DNA of 35,161 nt from an uncultured Roseovarius sp. (GTDB taxonomy: Bacteria > Pseudomonadota > Alphaproteobacteria > Rhodobacterales > Rhodobacteraceae): positions 1 through 35,161 of the forward strand of contig NZ_CAMYMD010000032.1 of the NCBI RefSeq assembly GCF_947259555.1. The letters are read 5' to 3'. Shown piece after piece: positions 33,389 through 35,161 of this stretch (position 1 is the stretch's first letter; each line of letters begins with the position of its first letter). Under the pieces are notes generated by a model, which was not told where the DNA came from, ran no database searches, and saw only the letters and a program-made list of their open reading frames with translations. A program made the translations under genes and the position numbers.

Positions 33389-34474
33389 ATGCTTTCAGGG
33401 CTGCGCGTGGTCGAATTCGAGGGGCTCGGGCCTGCGCCCTTCGCTGCAATGATGCTGGCCGAGCTGGGGGCCGATGTGATCGTGATCCACCGGCCCGGCC
33501 CCGGCAACCCCGTCGCCGGGGCACGCAACCTGTTGGACCGGGGCAAGCGCTCGATCGTGCTCGATCTCAAGGATGCAGCTGACATCGCCACCGCCCGCGC
33601 GCTGATCGCCCGGTCGGATGCCCTGATCGAGGGCTTTCGCCCGGGGGTCATGGAGAAGCTGGGCCTTGGACCGGAGGAGATGCACGCGATGAACCGGCGC
33701 CTCGTCTACGGCCGGATGACCGGCTGGGGTCAGGATGGCCCGCGCAGCATGACCGCCGGTCATGATCTCAACTACATCGCAACATCCGGCGCGCTCTGGT
33801 ATGCAGGCGCGCCCGGCCATGCGCCCCAGACGCCGGCCACGCTCGTGGGTGATGTGGGCGGCGGCGCGCTCTATCTGGTGGCCGGGGTTCTGGCGGGGCT
33901 GCTCGGCGCGGCGCGCAGCGGACGCGGCACCGTGGTGGATGCGGCCATCGTTGATGGGTCTGCGCATATGATGGCGCTACTGATGTCGATGATGCCGTCC
34001 GGGCACCTCGCCATGGCGCGCGGCGAGAGCTTGCTGGACGGCGCGCATTGGTCGCGCGTGTATGCCTGTGCCTGCGGCGGCTGGCTGTCCGTGCAATGCC
34101 TTGAGCCACAATTCTATGCCGAGTTCCTGTCACGCATGGGTCTGTCGGATGATCCGCGTCTTGCGGCACAGCACGAGACCGCGCAATGGCCCGAGCAGAC
34201 CCGCATTCTCGCCACGCTCTTCGAGACAGAGCCCCTCAGCCATTGGACAGCGCTTTTTGCCGGGTCGGATGCCTGCGTTGCTCCGGTCTTGCGGCCCGAT
34301 GAGGCCGCGCGCGACCCGCATATGGCGGCGCGCAGTGTCTGGCAGATGGCAGGCCGTGGTCTTAGCCCGGCCCCTGCTCCAAGGTTTGATGGGCAATGTC
34401 AGACGGTCACACCGCCGCCCGAACGGGGCCAGCATGGTGATGAAATCCGGGCATGGCTCGACAATACGGTGTAA
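33389..34474 (+). CDS. Alpha-methylacyl-CoA racemase (CaiB/BaiF family)
   Basis: A 361-residue protein with AAGGGGGA upstream of the ATG. It has '[20 protein letters not shown]', '[15 protein letters not shown]', '[20 protein letters not shown]' then [10 protein letters not shown], '[20 protein letters not shown]' and '[17 protein letters not shown]'. H125/D126, D155 and E239 match the catalytic His, Asp and Glu of M. tuberculosis MCR, which separates racemases from CoA-transferases of the same family. It interconverts R- and S-2-methylacyl-CoA in branched-chain or sterol side-chain catabolism. The CoxG-like gene is divergent, with a 148-base gap. Confidence 0.9.
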   Translation: MLSGLRVVEFEGLGPAPFAAMMLAELGADVIVIHRPGPGNPVAGARNLLDRGKRSIVLDLKDAADIATARALIARSDALIEGFRPGVMEKLGLGPEEMHAMNRRLVYGRMTGWGQDGPRSMTAGHDLNYIATSGALWYAGAPGHAPQTPATLVGDVGGGALYLVAGVLAGLLGAARSGRGTVVDAAIVDGSAHMMALLMSMMPSGHLAMARGESLLDGAHWSRVYACACGGWLSVQCLEPQFYAEFLSRMGLSDDPRLAAQHETAQWPEQTRILATLFETEPLSHWTALFAGSDACVAPVLRPDEAARDPHMAARSVWQMAGRGLSPAPAPRFDGQCQTVTPPPERGQHGDEIRAWLDNTV

Positions 34475-34524
34475 GAGGTCCGCTCAGGACCGGTCTCGAT
34501 GCGCAACAGACAGAGGAAGACCCC

Positions 34525-34980
34525 ATGCCCATCTACGTTGATGCCGATGCGTGCCCCGTCAAGGCCGAAGTCGAGCGGGTTGGCACCCGGCACGGGGTAC
34601 GGATGTTCATCGTCTCCAACGGCGGTCTGCGCCCGTCGCAAAATCCGCTGGTCGAGACGGTGATTGTGCCCGATGGCCCGGACGTGGCCGATATGTGGAT
34701 CGCCGAACGCGCCGGGCCGGGCGACGTGGTGATCACCGGGGATATTCCGCTCGCCGCCCGATGTGTCGAGGCCGGGGCGCAGGTGCTCAAGCATAACGGC
34801 GAGGCACTGACAGCGGCCAATATTGGCAACGTGCTGGCGACCCGTGATCTCATGGCCGACCTGCGCGCCGCCGATCCGTTCCGACAGGGGGGCGGCAAAG
34901 GGTATACCAAGGCCGACCGCTCGCGCTTTCTGGAAGCACTGGAGCGCGCGGTGCGGGCCGCCGGGCGGTCCGGGGTCTGA
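34525..34980 (+). CDS. UPF0178 (YaiI/YqxD) family protein
   Basis: The ATG at 34525 after AGAGGAAGA gives 151 residues. The family signature is complete: '[18 protein letters not shown]', '[10 protein letters not shown]', '[20 protein letters not shown]', '[20 protein letters not shown]' and '[20 protein letters not shown]'. The fold is PIN/NYN-like with conserved acidic residues (D5, D7), suggesting nuclease-like chemistry, but the function is unknown. It lies 50 bases downstream of the racemase gene on the same strand. The remaining 34981-35161 shows only a short unrecognised open frame running off the window from 34999. Confidence 0.92.
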   Translation: MPIYVDADACPVKAEVERVGTRHGVRMFIVSNGGLRPSQNPLVETVIVPDGPDVADMWIAERAGPGDVVITGDIPLAARCVEAGAQVLKHNGEALTAANIGNVLATRDLMADLRAADPFRQGGGKGYTKADRSRFLEALERAVRAAGRSGV

Positions 34981-35161
34981 CGATTGACATGACTGGCCAT
35001 GCTGCCTGTTCGCGAGAAAATCAGAGTTGGGAAGGGCCTTGAGCTGCCGTTGCCGCAAGCCGCGCATCGTCGTGCCGCGGTGTGGCGACCCAACGTTAGT
35101 TTGGCAGTGCTTAATGCCAGCCAAGCCCGGAAAACATCAGAGCGCAGAACAGGTTGCAGCC

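Noticed and set aside
34399..35124. 241-codon minus-strand frame opposite the UPF0178 gene
   Set aside because: Shadow of the well-supported plus-strand YaiI-family gene; no motif of its own.

Overview
This GC-rich window looks like chromosomal DNA of an alphaproteobacterium, most likely a marine Roseobacter-type member of the Rhodobacteraceae. The basis is protein style, the uvrC-pgsA-moaD-moaE order, many short start/stop overlaps (ATGA, TGATG), several solute-binding-protein ABC systems and abundant CoA-dependent catabolic genes. No rRNA, tRNA, CRISPR array or intact mobile element was seen. The only mobile-DNA trace is a broken tyrosine-integrase fragment at the left edge. All assignments come from reading the sequence; no database search was run.

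Left part (1-9.2 kb): after the integrase remnant comes a phosphorus-flavoured block. It holds a Na+/phosphate cotransporter-like protein, a GpdQ-like metallophosphodiesterase, a complete UgpABCE-like ABC importer (two permeases, binding protein, ATPase) and a DeoR/GlpR-type repressor, all on the minus strand. A divergent HAD-IIA hydrolase follows. The likely job is import and breakdown of a phosphorylated or glycerol-like solute, controlled by the DeoR protein through TGTTGTT repeats in the divergent intergenic region.

9.2-15.2 kb: a nucleoside/nucleobase BMP-type ABC importer (binding protein, double ATPase, two permeases) is co-transcribed with a cytosine-deaminase homologue. Its residue equivalent to E. 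coli CodA Asp314 is Cys, the substitution class linked to 5-methylcytosine deaminases. An 18-bp palindrome very close to the RutR operator lies upstream of the operon. RutR senses uracil and thymine, and thymine would be the deamination product. Together these suggest a 5-methylcytosine/pyrimidine salvage operon and are the most interesting observation here.

15.2-16.8 kb: an ArsR repressor whose only cysteines are a C-terminal CC pair, an ArsP-type permease and a tiny CxxC protein form a probable organoarsenical (methylarsenite) resistance unit behind a perfect palindromic operator. 16.8-20.8 kb: a MaoC-like hydratase and an acyl-CoA dehydrogenase are divergent from a class III CoA-transferase and a SAM methyltransferase, resembling itaconate/mesaconate-type C5-CoA catabolism. 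20.8-23.2 kb: a tungstate importer in tupB-tupC-tupA order.

23.2-35.2 kb is more housekeeping: SCP2-like protein, moaE, moaD, pgsA, uvrC, a PTR1-like pteridine reductase, a Na+/Ca2+ antiporter, a small membrane-anchored CxxC protein, an SppA-type protease, an ABC-2 exporter pair, an SGNH hydrolase, a CoxG-like protein, an alpha-methylacyl-CoA racemase and a UPF0178 (YaiI) protein. The last ~180 bases show no recognisable gene.
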